64,000 nucleotides of DNA from Oscillatoriaceae cyanobacterium M33_DOE_052 (GTDB lineage Bacteria > Cyanobacteriota > Cyanobacteriia > Cyanobacteriales > Laspinemataceae), in NCBI GenBank assembly GCA_015296065.1, contig DVDU01000211.1:24691-88690 (forward strand), written 5' to 3'. Position numbers and translations under genes: made by a program. Position 1 is the stretch's first letter; each line of letters starts with the position of its first letter. The notes under the pieces were generated by a model, which made no database searches, had not been told where the DNA came from, and worked only from the letters and a program-made list of their open reading frames with translations. Positions 1-8,234 of this stretch are shown piece after piece.

Positions 1-634
1 TTCCTCCAAAGCTCTCCGCCAAATAAAACAAACGGGGACATTCAAAAGCTACCCGCACCTGAGTAACGCTGAACGAGGAGGATGTTGATTTTGGCATAGA
101 GTCAAATTCCCGTAAACTACGATGCACGACGGCCAGATAAACTGGATCCATCTTAGCATATTGTAACTGAGCTGGAGTGAGAGGACGCTGCCCCCAGTCG
201 CTGCCTTGTTCTGCTTTATTGATGTCAGCAAAATCGCCAAATCGAGCGGCTAAAGTTTTGAGCTTTAAGTTAGGGACTCCCAGGCGAGGGGGGGTAATCT
301 TTTTCGCCAGCTTAAAAGTGCAAGTGACATTGCGTGCTGTATTTTTCCCCAGAAACCTCAAATCATAACTAGCATTGTGAAACACCTTTTCAATCAGGGG
401 ATTTACCATAATGCGCTGGATAAATGCCGTTACCAAATCTGGTTTGTCCAACACATCAAAAATGTAAGTTGAGCTACCATTAATATCGTTGGCGTCGGTC
501 AAGACCTGAATCAGAGATAGTCGGGGGTGGGTGGTGTCCCAATCGGCGACTTCTGTATCTGCCCAGATAATTTTTTGTTTGGCTAAGATATCTATGTAAG
601 CGTGGATTTGAGATGAGTCTTGTAAATATAACAT
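1..634 (-). CDS. RNase D-like 3'-5' exonuclease, apparently fused to a RecB/Cas4-like nuclease (partial)
   Basis: Reading the minus strand from the ATG at 634 gives 211 residues without a stop before the window edge, so the C-terminal part is missing. The N-terminal domain has the DEDDy exonuclease motifs: D26 and E28 (WADTEV), HNASYD with D91, and Y159xxxD163 (YAKMDPVYL). These match RNase D and related 3'-5' exonucleases, which remove nucleotides from RNA or DNA 3' ends with two metal ions. From residue 188 a new segment begins (FSVTQVRVAFECPRLFYLA) that resembles the opening of PD-(D/E)XK nucleases of the RecB/AddB/Cas4 type, including the CPxxFY signature (C199, P200). The fusion is therefore inferred from a short segment. 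The gene follows the 681-2753 ATPase by 46 nt on the same strand, but a hairpin with a T-tract lies between them. Exonuclease identity is fairly secure; the second domain is less so. Confidence 0.75.
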   Translation of the reverse strand, partial: MLYLQDSSQIHAYIDILAKQKIIWADTEVADWDTTHPRLSLIQVLTDANDINGSSTYIFDVLDKPDLVTAFIQRIMVNPLIEKVFHNASYDLRFLGKNTARNVTCTFKLAKKITPPRLGVPNLKLKTLAARFGDFADINKAEQGSDWGQRPLTPAQLQYAKMDPVYLAVVHRSLREFDSMPKSTSSSFSVTQVRVAFECPRLFYLAESFGG

Positions 635-648
635 ATTTGGGTTAATTG

Positions 649-673
649 AAAAAATGGTGGGCATTGCCCACCA
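649..673 (-). terminator. Hairpin plus T-tract between the third ATPase gene and the exonuclease gene
   Basis: Read on the minus strand, a perfect 8-bp stem (TGGTGGGC / GCCCACCA) with a 3-nt loop is followed directly by six T residues. This is the form of an intrinsic terminator. It lies between the stop of the ATPase gene and the start of the RNase D-like gene, so it may separate or attenuate transcription of the nuclease. Part of the stem could also be a dispersed repeat, since TGGGCA-TGCCC motifs recur near 3765 and 3820. Confidence 0.6.
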
Positions 674-680
674 TTGATGA

Positions 681-2753
681 TTACCAGAGCAAACAAACTA
701 CTTGCTTTTCCTGGGCTTCGTGGGGATTAGCGATTTTGAATTTTCCGGCTTTAATTAGGCTATCAAACTCCTGGCTGATAGTCTGCTGGTTGGTTTCGCT
801 AAATTGACTCTGAGCTTGGGTCAGTAGGGCATTTTTGCCTAAAAAATGCTGGGTTTTGACCACGTTGAGCAAGTAATCTTGAATTTGCTGCTGGGTTTTG
901 TCTGGGAGAGTGGCTGTTGCGCCATTGGTTATGGGATTCGTAGTGGCGGTTGTGGTTTTTGTTTGAAAAATGCCCAAATCCTGCAACAGCAGACAATCTG
1001 TTAATATCTCGCTTTCCCGCATCAGGTGTTTTAGTTCCGGGAGGGAGATGATTTGGCTGCCTAATAATAACTCTTGTCCTAGTGCGGAATTGACTAAACT
1101 GTGATAGGTGGCTAAGTAGTGAACCGAGGCGATCGCAGGCAGGATGTGACGATTTGGGTGGCCTGTGAAAATGCTGTGATAGAGCTTATATCCCACCAGG
1201 TTGGGATTATTGCCGGTTTCAGTAGCTCGAATCAGTATTATACTGTGGCTAGTGTGGCTTTTGATCGCTTTTTGGCAGGCTTTCATGGCAGTTGCAAAGC
1301 TGCTCATATTGGCATCTTCCGTCCAGAGTACCCCCACATCCTGGTGATGACGGGGGTGTTGATAGGTGAGGGAAGAGCTGGCATATTTGCCAGAGAGCAG
1401 TTTTGATTTAGTTGTGGTGATTTGCAGTGCTTGTAAGGCTTCTGCTAGCATCTGCACGAGTTCCGGCGCCGATAGCAAACTCACTTTTGTGATTTTTGCT
1501 TCGATTTTCTTGAATTCCTGCTGCCAGGTTAATTTGAATAGTTCTGGCAGGGTGGCTTGAGGTTGGGGGATATTGCTGTTATCGGGGATATCGGTTCTGA
1601 GATTGGGGATCTGGACTCCGAGGCTGCTTTTATATTGCTGATATTCTTGGCGACCGAGGATTAGGGATTTTCTGGGGTCAGTTTTGCCGCCGGGAAAATT
1701 ATCTTCTAGGATAGTGCGGGTGAGGGGGAAAATCTGGGAATCTGGCTGGGGACTGGCTTGGCGGTGGAGGGGCTGCAATCGTAATTGCCAAAGGGCTTCG
1801 GCTTGGTCGAGGTTGATGGGTTTGAGGCTGAGTTTGCCTTCTACGCGATCGAGGTCTGATTGCTGAATACTTCTGTGATTATTCTGCCAGTTATTCGTAG
1901 TCAGACAGATGATGATGAGAAAGTTTTTTAGCCCTTGATTGTGAATGTTGGTGTTGAAGGAAAATAATTTTTGCAGTTCGGCTAACTGGGTGTCGCTGTT
2001 GCTGAATTCCAACTGGTCAAAACATAGGACGATCGGCTGAGTCTCTGTGGCGATTCTGCCCAGGTTGGCTAAGGTCTCCCAAGCATCGGTTTCGCTGTCT
2101 AGGGATTTTTTTTGTTGCAGCAAGGTGAGGGATTCTTCGCTTAAATCATCACCTTTCAACCACTGACAGGCGATGTCGTATAATTGGGGTTCGGTGAGGT
2201 CGTGGAGGGCGCCAAAAAAGCTATCTGCGTTGTAAATACCTGCATTTTTGTAGGTTTTTTTCAGGTGGTTGATGAATTTTTGCCGATCGCTCTGCAATAC
2301 CTCCCAAAAATTATCATCAAAGAGGCGCCGTTTCAAGCTCCGCTTGGTAAATACGGAGAGGCTTTTCAGCCAGAGGATAAGCTGAGATTCGGTTTGTCCT
2401 TCGGGAACCTGCATCAGACTATCCACCGTGTAGCGGAGGATGTGGCGTCCGAGGCGATCGGCTTCGGGCCAAGGTTCAATATAGGCAAAAAAGGCTTTGG
2501 CATTCAGCGTCCGTTTCAGGCGACCCAAAAGATAGCTTTTGCCAGAACCAGGGTCCCCAGTGAGTAACAGCGTCCGACTCCGCCGATCGGCTACCACCCG
2601 ATCGAGCAAACCTTCTATCTTCCTCATCGCTTCTTGATGAATCGAATCTATAGTTTCCGTTGCCTCCTGCTTTTCCCGCCAAAAATTACCCGGCTTCAAA
2701 TTAATATCAAACGGGTTGACTTCCTGGCGAATCAACTCATCTATCAATGCCAT
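681..2753 (-). CDS. Large P-loop ATPase, third paralogue (module B)
   Basis: This 690-residue protein is one of three homologous ATPases in the first 8.2 kb. Visible features: a conserved N-terminal signature NPFD..PGNFW at residues 13-25; Walker A GDPGSGKS at 66-73; a Walker B-like strand IVLCFDQLEF at 241-250 in which Gln replaces the usual Glu after D246; a sensor-1-like strand NFLIIICLTTNNW at 276-288; and an FPGGKTDPR..LILGR stretch at 352-367 that may supply sensor-2 arginines. This resembles an Orc/Cdc6-, KAP- or STAND-type ATPase core. The C-terminal half has a conserved globular region (VGVLWTED, then HILPAIASVHYLATYH) of unknown fold and a probable winged helix near the end. The gene lies 39 nt after a winged-helix-like gene (2793-3614). 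No biochemical role can be assigned; ATP-dependent action on nucleic acid is only an inference from the wHTH and nuclease neighbours. Confidence 0.8.
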   Translation of the reverse strand: MALIDELIRQEVNPFDINLKPGNFWREKQEATETIDSIHQEAMRKIEGLLDRVVADRRSRTLLLTGDPGSGKSYLLGRLKRTLNAKAFFAYIEPWPEADRLGRHILRYTVDSLMQVPEGQTESQLILWLKSLSVFTKRSLKRRLFDDNFWEVLQSDRQKFINHLKKTYKNAGIYNADSFFGALHDLTEPQLYDIACQWLKGDDLSEESLTLLQQKKSLDSETDAWETLANLGRIATETQPIVLCFDQLEFSNSDTQLAELQKLFSFNTNIHNQGLKNFLIIICLTTNNWQNNHRSIQQSDLDRVEGKLSLKPINLDQAEALWQLRLQPLHRQASPQPDSQIFPLTRTILEDNFPGGKTDPRKSLILGRQEYQQYKSSLGVQIPNLRTDIPDNSNIPQPQATLPELFKLTWQQEFKKIEAKITKVSLLSAPELVQMLAEALQALQITTTKSKLLSGKYASSSLTYQHPRHHQDVGVLWTEDANMSSFATAMKACQKAIKSHTSHSIILIRATETGNNPNLVGYKLYHSIFTGHPNRHILPAIASVHYLATYHSLVNSALGQELLLGSQIISLPELKHLMRESEILTDCLLLQDLGIFQTKTTTATTNPITNGATATLPDKTQQQIQDYLLNVVKTQHFLGKNALLTQAQSQFSETNQQTISQEFDSLIKAGKFKIANPHEAQEKQVVCLLW

Positions 2754-2792
2754 CTGGCCACCTCTTTTCTCTTTTTTGGTGATAATTTATAC

Positions 2793-3614
2793 TTAGTTAG
2801 CCACAATAAAAAATAGCGGCACACCCACTTTCTGCTTAATTGCCGCTTGCAACTCTTGGGTACTGTACGGCGTCCCGTCCACCAACCCACTCAGCTCAAT
2901 TTTATCTTGCCGCTGCAAGCGATATAGAGCTGCATCTAGTTCATCGCGACTCAAAGGCGGTTGCAACTTTTGCCGCAAATGAAAAATCGGTAAATAATTA
3001 TCCGTTCCCAGTTCCCTATCTAACTGGCGAACCACATCTAAAATTGCCTCATCACTGGGTTTGCTGGCATTATTAATACTTGGTTCTGCTAGCTGAGGCT
3101 GGGCAATAGGAGATTTGCGCAAAAAACTGAGGTAATTTTTCAGCATTTCCCCCGTATAAAGGGGCTGATTACCGCTAGGTTGACAATCGGAGCGCAAAAA
3201 CTCTTTCCCCCGCTCCGTCAACCAGACCTCTTTGATTTCCGTTTTGATGGCCTTAATTAATCCCCGATCGACCAAATCTTTGATTACCCCTTGCGCCTCA
3301 GCAGCGGCGATACCTATTTTGTTAGCGGTAATCGAACGTTTCGCCGTCACACAAGTTTGGAGAACTTGCCTTTGCGCCTCACTCACGGGCAACTTGCCTG
3401 AATCTAATTTTAGCAAAGATTTCCCCGCCGGAGTAATACCAAGCTGCGACACTTCCTCCCCACAATCAATTAACTCCCGCTGTCTAAGCTGGCGACAAAT
3501 TCCCTGTACTTCCGAGACTTTTGTTTTATAATTAGGCTTAACCAACTTCAGAGGTGCCCTGTAGTCAGGAAACCCCAACAATTTGAGGAGAAACTTTAGC
3601 TCTTTAGTTTCCAT
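2793..3614 (-). CDS. Winged-helix-like protein, second paralogue (module B)
   Basis: The 273-residue protein is homologous along its length to the one at 8235-9119; both begin with a version of ELKFLL.LLGFPDY and end in PLFFI. Patterns suggest tandem winged-helix units: an N-terminal unit to about residue 80, one around 85-145 (IKEVWLTERGKEFL is a typical wing), and a C-terminal one around 205-245 (IFHLRQKL followed by LSRDELDAALYRLQRQ). Such proteins bind DNA or act as adaptors. There is no catalytic motif. The pairing of this family with the downstream ATPase is repeated twice in the window, so they probably act together. The ATG at 3614 aligns with the paralogue's inferred start. I do not recognise a named family. 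Confidence 0.75.
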   Translation of the reverse strand: METKELKFLLKLLGFPDYRAPLKLVKPNYKTKVSEVQGICRQLRQRELIDCGEEVSQLGITPAGKSLLKLDSGKLPVSEAQRQVLQTCVTAKRSITANKIGIAAAEAQGVIKDLVDRGLIKAIKTEIKEVWLTERGKEFLRSDCQPSGNQPLYTGEMLKNYLSFLRKSPIAQPQLAEPSINNASKPSDEAILDVVRQLDRELGTDNYLPIFHLRQKLQPPLSRDELDAALYRLQRQDKIELSGLVDGTPYSTQELQAAIKQKVGVPLFFIVAN

Positions 3615-3984
3615 CCCTTGTGTGACTCCCGCATCCCACGTAACTATTTTAGTCTTTCACAGCTTGTCCCACTTTTTAACCCGCTTCATAAAATTTAATT
3701 TTTCTGAAAAAACACCTCACTAAAATACTCCCAAGTTACCCAGACTTATCACCTGTCCGGTGGGCATTACCCCTCACCCCAAACCACTCACCCCAAACCC
3801 AAAAGTTCTGTAGGGTGGGCAGTGCCCTCGATTTGTCGCCAGAGGGCGAAGCATTCGGGAAATAAATTTTGGGGTTTTTGCCAGACATTCCTCGCCCGAA
3901 TGCTTCGCCCCTACAAGTGGCGGGATGATCCCCACGGTAGGGCGGTGTTCTGGAAATTAGCCCAGAGAAGCTGGCCAAATTATA
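3615..3984. repeat. Gene-free spacer between the two ATPase modules, with dispersed inverted repeats
   Basis: No coding region is convincing in these 370 bases. A 16-nt perfect inverted repeat is visible: GGGCGAAGCATTCGGG at 3844-3859 and its reverse complement at 3895-3910. Related sequence occurs near 27066-27150. A second motif (GGTGGGCA-TGCCC) appears near 3757-3770 and 3815-3830. The part next to 3614 is A/T-rich and may hold the promoter of module B, but I see no clear -10/-35 pair. Confidence 0.6.
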
Positions 3985-6027
3985 TCACTTTACCATACAG
4001 ACTAATTGAGATTCCACTGGAGCGGTATCATCAATAATCAAAATTTGCCTTTCGTGGCAAAGTTGAAAAATTAGCTCATTAATTTGATATTCGTGAGCGT
4101 CGGGGAACTGGTCGAGGGTGTGCTGGGTTAGGATGTAGCGTCCCATCATTTTCTGGGTTTTCACCAAAGCTAATAAATAATCTTTGATTTGCTTCAGTTC
4201 CGGCTTTTTCACTTCCCTGTCAGCCGCTAATTGTTTTTGGGGCGTACCGCTTACACCGATGATGCGAGTGTAGCCGGTAAAGATACCCAGGGTATCCAGA
4301 ATTGGGCAACTTTCTAGGAGCTTAGATTGGCGGATGAGTTCTTGTAATTGTTTCAGGTTGGGGGTTTGGTCTGCCACTACCAGTTCTCCCGCGCAAGCGG
4401 CGTTAACGAGATTATGATAGGTGGCTAAATAATGCAATGATGTCATGTCCGGGATGATGTGGCGGTGGGGATAGCCAGTGAAAATATCGGAGTAAATTTT
4501 ATTGCCCTGATTTTTATGGGTTCCCAGACTTTCGCCTCGGATGAGATAGAGGGTTTGGCAGAGATTGAGTTGCAGAGACTTTTCGCAGGCTTTCATCAGG
4601 TGGAAAAAGCCCACGAGGTTGGGGTCTTCTGTCCAGATTACGCCAATTCTGCCTAACTGGGCGGGGAGGTGATAGCTGAGAGAATAGCTGGCGTATTTGG
4701 GACTGGGCAAAAGTTTGGTTTGAATGCCGATTACTTGGAGGGATTCTAGGGCTTCGCGCAGCATTTGCACCAGTTCTGGGGCGGAAAACTGGCGGAGGCG
4801 ATCGACCTTAGTCTGAGTTTTTTTGTACTCTTGGCTCCAGAGCAGTTCAAAAGCAGCTAAGGGGTCGGGAGCGGCGGTGACATCGGCATAAATATCGGTG
4901 TAAATGGCGTCATCCGGGCTGAGATTTTTGGCTTCTTGAAATAGCTTGCGCCCCAGCATGAGGGTGTAGCGGGGTCGAGTTTTGCCGCCAGGAAATTGGG
5001 CTTCTAAGTGGTGGCGACTGAGGGGATAAATGGGGGTGGGGGGTTTGGGTTCGGCTTTTTGGTGGATGGGATGGAGACGACTAGCCCAGAGGGCTTCGGC
5101 TTGGTCTAGGTTGATGGGTTGGAGGCGGATTTCTGCGTCAATGCGGGCAATGTCGGCGGCTTGCACTCGCTTATAATTTTGCTTCCAGGTGTTAGTGACG
5201 ATGCTGATGATGATGAGAAAGTTGTTTAGTTTTTGATTATGGATGATGGAGTTAAGGTTAAATAGGGCTTGGAGGTTGATAAATCCATCTAAGGCTCGGT
5301 CAATGTTATCTAAGTTGTCAAAACAGAGGACGATCGGCTGGGTGGCGGCGGCAATTCTGCCGAGATTAGAGAGAATTTGCCGAGCCGCAGTTTCGCTATC
5401 AATGGGGTGTTTCACCCGGAGAGCTTTCAGGTTGGCGGTGTCCAGGTGGTCGCCTTTGAGCCATTCACAGGCGATCGGGTACAATTCCGGGTTAGTCAAA
5501 TCGTGGAGAACACCGAAAAATTCATTAGGATTATAGATACCCGAAGGGTAAGCATTTTTCAAGTGGCGGATGAAAAATTGCCTCTCGCCGATGAGTTTTT
5601 TGATGAGACTTTGACCTCGATCGGCTTCTAAACCATGCAGCCAGAGCAGCAATTGAGATTGGGTTTGGCCAGCCGGAATATACATCAAACTATCCACAGT
5701 ATTGCGCAGAGTATGACGCCAAATATAATCACTTTCCGGCCAAGGGCCAATATAAGAGAAAAAGGCTTTAGAATTAAATTGCTGTTTCAACCGTCCCAAG
5801 AGATAACTTTTCCCCGCTCCCGAGTCCCCAGCCAGCAACAACGTGCGAGTGCGATTATCTTTCGCCACTTGGTGGAGCAGACTGGCAATTTCCCCCACCA
5901 CATCTTGGTGAATGGACGCCACCGTGAGGGATTGGTCTTGCTGCTCCTGCCAAAAGTTACCTGGCCGAAAGGTAGTAGAGTCAAAAGGATTAATTTGTTG
6001 TTGAATTAGCTCGTAGATAGTTGTCAC
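3985..6027 (-). CDS. Large P-loop ATPase, second paralogue (module A)
   Basis: The reading frame is open further upstream to 6129, but that extension is encoded by a G-rich dispersed repeat. Alignment with the two paralogues places the start at the GTG at 6027 (MTTIYELIQQQINPFD), giving 680 residues. Features match the paralogues: NPFD..RPGNFW at about 13-26, Walker A GDSGAGKS at 67-74, a Walker B-like CFDNLD with Asn in place of Glu, a sensor-1-like strand NFLIIISIVTNTW, and FPGGKTRPR..LMLGR. The C-terminal half carries the shared IGVIWTED and HIIPDMTSLHYLATYHNLVN region, then a probable winged helix. It is transcribed after the first ATPase, with about 100 nt between stop and start, nearly all of it repeat DNA. 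Two near-identical-length ATPases in one operon suggest a hetero-oligomer; this is inference. Confidence 0.8.
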   Translation of the reverse strand: MTTIYELIQQQINPFDSTTFRPGNFWQEQQDQSLTVASIHQDVVGEIASLLHQVAKDNRTRTLLLAGDSGAGKSYLLGRLKQQFNSKAFFSYIGPWPESDYIWRHTLRNTVDSLMYIPAGQTQSQLLLWLHGLEADRGQSLIKKLIGERQFFIRHLKNAYPSGIYNPNEFFGVLHDLTNPELYPIACEWLKGDHLDTANLKALRVKHPIDSETAARQILSNLGRIAAATQPIVLCFDNLDNIDRALDGFINLQALFNLNSIIHNQKLNNFLIIISIVTNTWKQNYKRVQAADIARIDAEIRLQPINLDQAEALWASRLHPIHQKAEPKPPTPIYPLSRHHLEAQFPGGKTRPRYTLMLGRKLFQEAKNLSPDDAIYTDIYADVTAAPDPLAAFELLWSQEYKKTQTKVDRLRQFSAPELVQMLREALESLQVIGIQTKLLPSPKYASYSLSYHLPAQLGRIGVIWTEDPNLVGFFHLMKACEKSLQLNLCQTLYLIRGESLGTHKNQGNKIYSDIFTGYPHRHIIPDMTSLHYLATYHNLVNAACAGELVVADQTPNLKQLQELIRQSKLLESCPILDTLGIFTGYTRIIGVSGTPQKQLAADREVKKPELKQIKDYLLALVKTQKMMGRYILTQHTLDQFPDAHEYQINELIFQLCHERQILIIDDTAPVESQLVCMVK

Positions 6028-6047
6028 AGAAAAGCACCTCGCGAATG

Positions 6048-6120
6048 GGAGACGGGGGGACGGGGGGACGGGGGGACCGGGGGGACGGGGGGACCCGGTT
6101 CGTAGTTGGGCTTTAGCCCA
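6048..6120. repeat. G-rich dispersed repeat plus CGTAG palindromic repeat between two ATPase genes
   Basis: GACGGGGGGACGGGG-type units (6050-6094) abut one copy of the palindromic element with core CGTAGTTGGGCTTTAGCCC (within 6097-6120). Both families recur elsewhere in the window. Here they separate the first and second ATPase genes and create a false in-frame N-terminal extension of the second. Confidence 0.8.
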
Positions 6121-6129
6121 AAAATCCAC

Positions 6130-8202
6130 CTACTGATGAATTGTGCTATAGAGCAACTGCTCGTCAAGTTTCGCTTCCGGGTCAAAGATTTTGATTTGAC
6201 CCTGTTCTTGACACAGATGGGAAATCAGTTGGTTGATTTGAGATTCGTTGATGTGGGAAAATTGGGTGAGGGTTTCTGAGATTAAACGCTGACGGGCGAT
6301 ACATTGTTGATTGATGACCCGGCTGAGGATAAAATCTTCAATATAGCGCAATTGCTGTTGGTTGTCCGTGGCGGATGCAGCAGTGCGGGTGATGCCTAAA
6401 TCCTGGAGCAGGGGGCAATCTTGGAAAATTTGGGCTTGGCGGGCGGTGGCTTCTAATTCGGCGATGTCAGGAGTGCGATCGCCCACAATCAAATCCCCCG
6501 CATAAGCATCGTTAACCAAACCATGATAAGCCGCCAAATAGTAAACCGAGGTTAAATCCGGTATCAAATGAACGTGAGGGTTGCTAGTAAAAATTTCTCC
6601 ATAAAGCTGGTTGCCCCGGTTGCTGGAGGTGCCCACCCCTTCGGCGCGAATTAAAATCAGCTTTTGGCAGAGATTTTGGTCAATTACCTCCTGGCATAGT
6701 TTCATTAAATTGAAAAATTTCACCATATTTTGGTCTTCACTCCACACGACACCCACGCGGAAAGGGGAATCAGGAGTTTGATAGCTCAGGGAATAACTTC
6801 CGTAAGTGCGACTGGGTAACAAACGCGGCTGAATTGCCACCCCCATCACACAGGCTTGGAGGACTTCCGTCAGCATTGCCATCAATTCTGGCGAGGAATA
6901 CTGGCGAATCCGATCGATTCTCATACTGGTAGCATTAAACTTGCGCCACCATAACAGCTTAAACGCCGCTACCCCCGCATCATTATATCCCGATTTTTCC
7001 GGTAATTCCTCACCATCAGGGGGGATTAATTCCGCTTGTAACACCGATAAACCAGAGTCCGATCCATGATTTGAATCCGCCTCCGCGTCCATCAAAACCC
7101 GCTTGGCTTCGTGAAATAATTGCCGTCCCAAAATCAACGTATTTCTCGGCCTAGTTTTGCCACCAGGAAACTTTTGGTCGAGCATTTCCCTGGTGAGGGG
7201 ATAAAGGGAAGACTCTGGCTGAGGGGTTGCCTGATGGTGGAGGCGGTAGAGACGACTTGCCCAAATAGCTGCTGCTTGGTCGATGCTGATTTGCTTGAGC
7301 ATAATCGTCGCATCAATACGGTCTTTATCCGTGGGTTGGACGCGATTAGCGTTTTGCTTCCAAGTATCAGTAATAATACTGATAATTACTAAAAAGTTTT
7401 TCAGCTTTTGATTATGAATTACCGAATTAGCACTGAAGAGACTTTGCAGGTCTAAAAACCCATCAGCACTACGAGCGATGTTGTCTAATTGGTCAAAACA
7501 GAGGATAATTGGTCTGGTTTCGGCAGAAATTCTGCCGAAATTAGCCAGAATTTTCTGGGCAGCATCTTCTGTATCAATCGACTCCTGCACCCGGAGCGCT
7601 TTTAAATCTTCTTCTTCTAAATCATCGCCCCGTAACCACTCGCAGGCGATATTGATTAACTTGGGATTAGTCAGGTCGTGGAGAACGCCAAAAAATTCCG
7701 TAGCATTGTAGATACCTGCGGGATAGATAGCGCGGACGTTGTTGATAAACATTTGTCTTTCCCCGCGCAGCCAGTCGAGAATGCCCCGGTGTTTGAACGC
7801 CCAGAGATTTTTTAGCCAGAGGACGATTTGGGGTTCGGTTTCTCCGGCGGGAACTTCTAGCAAACTATCCACAGTGTAGCGGAGAATGTGGCGCCAGATA
7901 TAATCGCTATCGGTAAAAGGTTCGATGTAGGCAAAAAAAGCGCGGTTGTTGAATTTGCGTTTGAGGCGACCGAGGAGGTAGGTTTTCCCGGAGCCGGTTT
8001 CTCCTTCTAGGATGAGGGTGCGGGTGCGGTGGTCTGTGGCTACCAGATCCAGGATTTGCTGAATTTCCGCCACCGCTTCATCGTGAATTGATTCTACTGT
8101 TAACTCGGGCTTTTGGTCTTCTCGCCAAAAGTTACCTGACCAAAAGGTTTCGGCATCAAAGGGGTTGGGTTCTTGTTGAATAATTCTATCTATAGATGTC
8201 AT
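6130..8202 (-). CDS. Large P-loop ATPase, first paralogue (module A)
   Basis: This 690-residue protein opens with MTSIDRIIQQEPNPFD and carries the same order of elements as its two paralogues: PGNFW-like SGNFW at about 22-26, Walker A GETGSGKT near 66-73, a Walker B-like ILCFDQLDN with Gln in place of the usual Glu, a sensor-1-like NFLVIISIITDTW strand, and FPGGKTRPR..LILGR. The C-terminal half includes VGVVWSEDQNM, HLIPDLTSVYYLAAYHGLVN and a terminal helical/winged segment. It starts 32 nt after the winged-helix gene at 8235-9119 and is followed by the second ATPase, so the three form one probable operon. It has no visible signal peptide or membrane segment, so it is cytoplasmic. Family and substrate are unknown to me. 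Confidence 0.8.
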   Translation of the reverse strand: MTSIDRIIQQEPNPFDAETFWSGNFWREDQKPELTVESIHDEAVAEIQQILDLVATDHRTRTLILEGETGSGKTYLLGRLKRKFNNRAFFAYIEPFTDSDYIWRHILRYTVDSLLEVPAGETEPQIVLWLKNLWAFKHRGILDWLRGERQMFINNVRAIYPAGIYNATEFFGVLHDLTNPKLINIACEWLRGDDLEEEDLKALRVQESIDTEDAAQKILANFGRISAETRPIILCFDQLDNIARSADGFLDLQSLFSANSVIHNQKLKNFLVIISIITDTWKQNANRVQPTDKDRIDATIMLKQISIDQAAAIWASRLYRLHHQATPQPESSLYPLTREMLDQKFPGGKTRPRNTLILGRQLFHEAKRVLMDAEADSNHGSDSGLSVLQAELIPPDGEELPEKSGYNDAGVAAFKLLWWRKFNATSMRIDRIRQYSSPELMAMLTEVLQACVMGVAIQPRLLPSRTYGSYSLSYQTPDSPFRVGVVWSEDQNMVKFFNLMKLCQEVIDQNLCQKLILIRAEGVGTSSNRGNQLYGEIFTSNPHVHLIPDLTSVYYLAAYHGLVNDAYAGDLIVGDRTPDIAELEATARQAQIFQDCPLLQDLGITRTAASATDNQQQLRYIEDFILSRVINQQCIARQRLISETLTQFSHINESQINQLISHLCQEQGQIKIFDPEAKLDEQLLYSTIHQ

Positions 8203-8234
8203 GGTGATTTATGATAATGAGCGGGGATGCGGTT

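Noticed and set aside
6028..6129. N-terminal extension of the second ATPase (34 residues, Pro-rich)
   Set aside because: Encoded by the G-rich repeat and not present in the two paralogues; the GTG at 6027 aligns with their starts.
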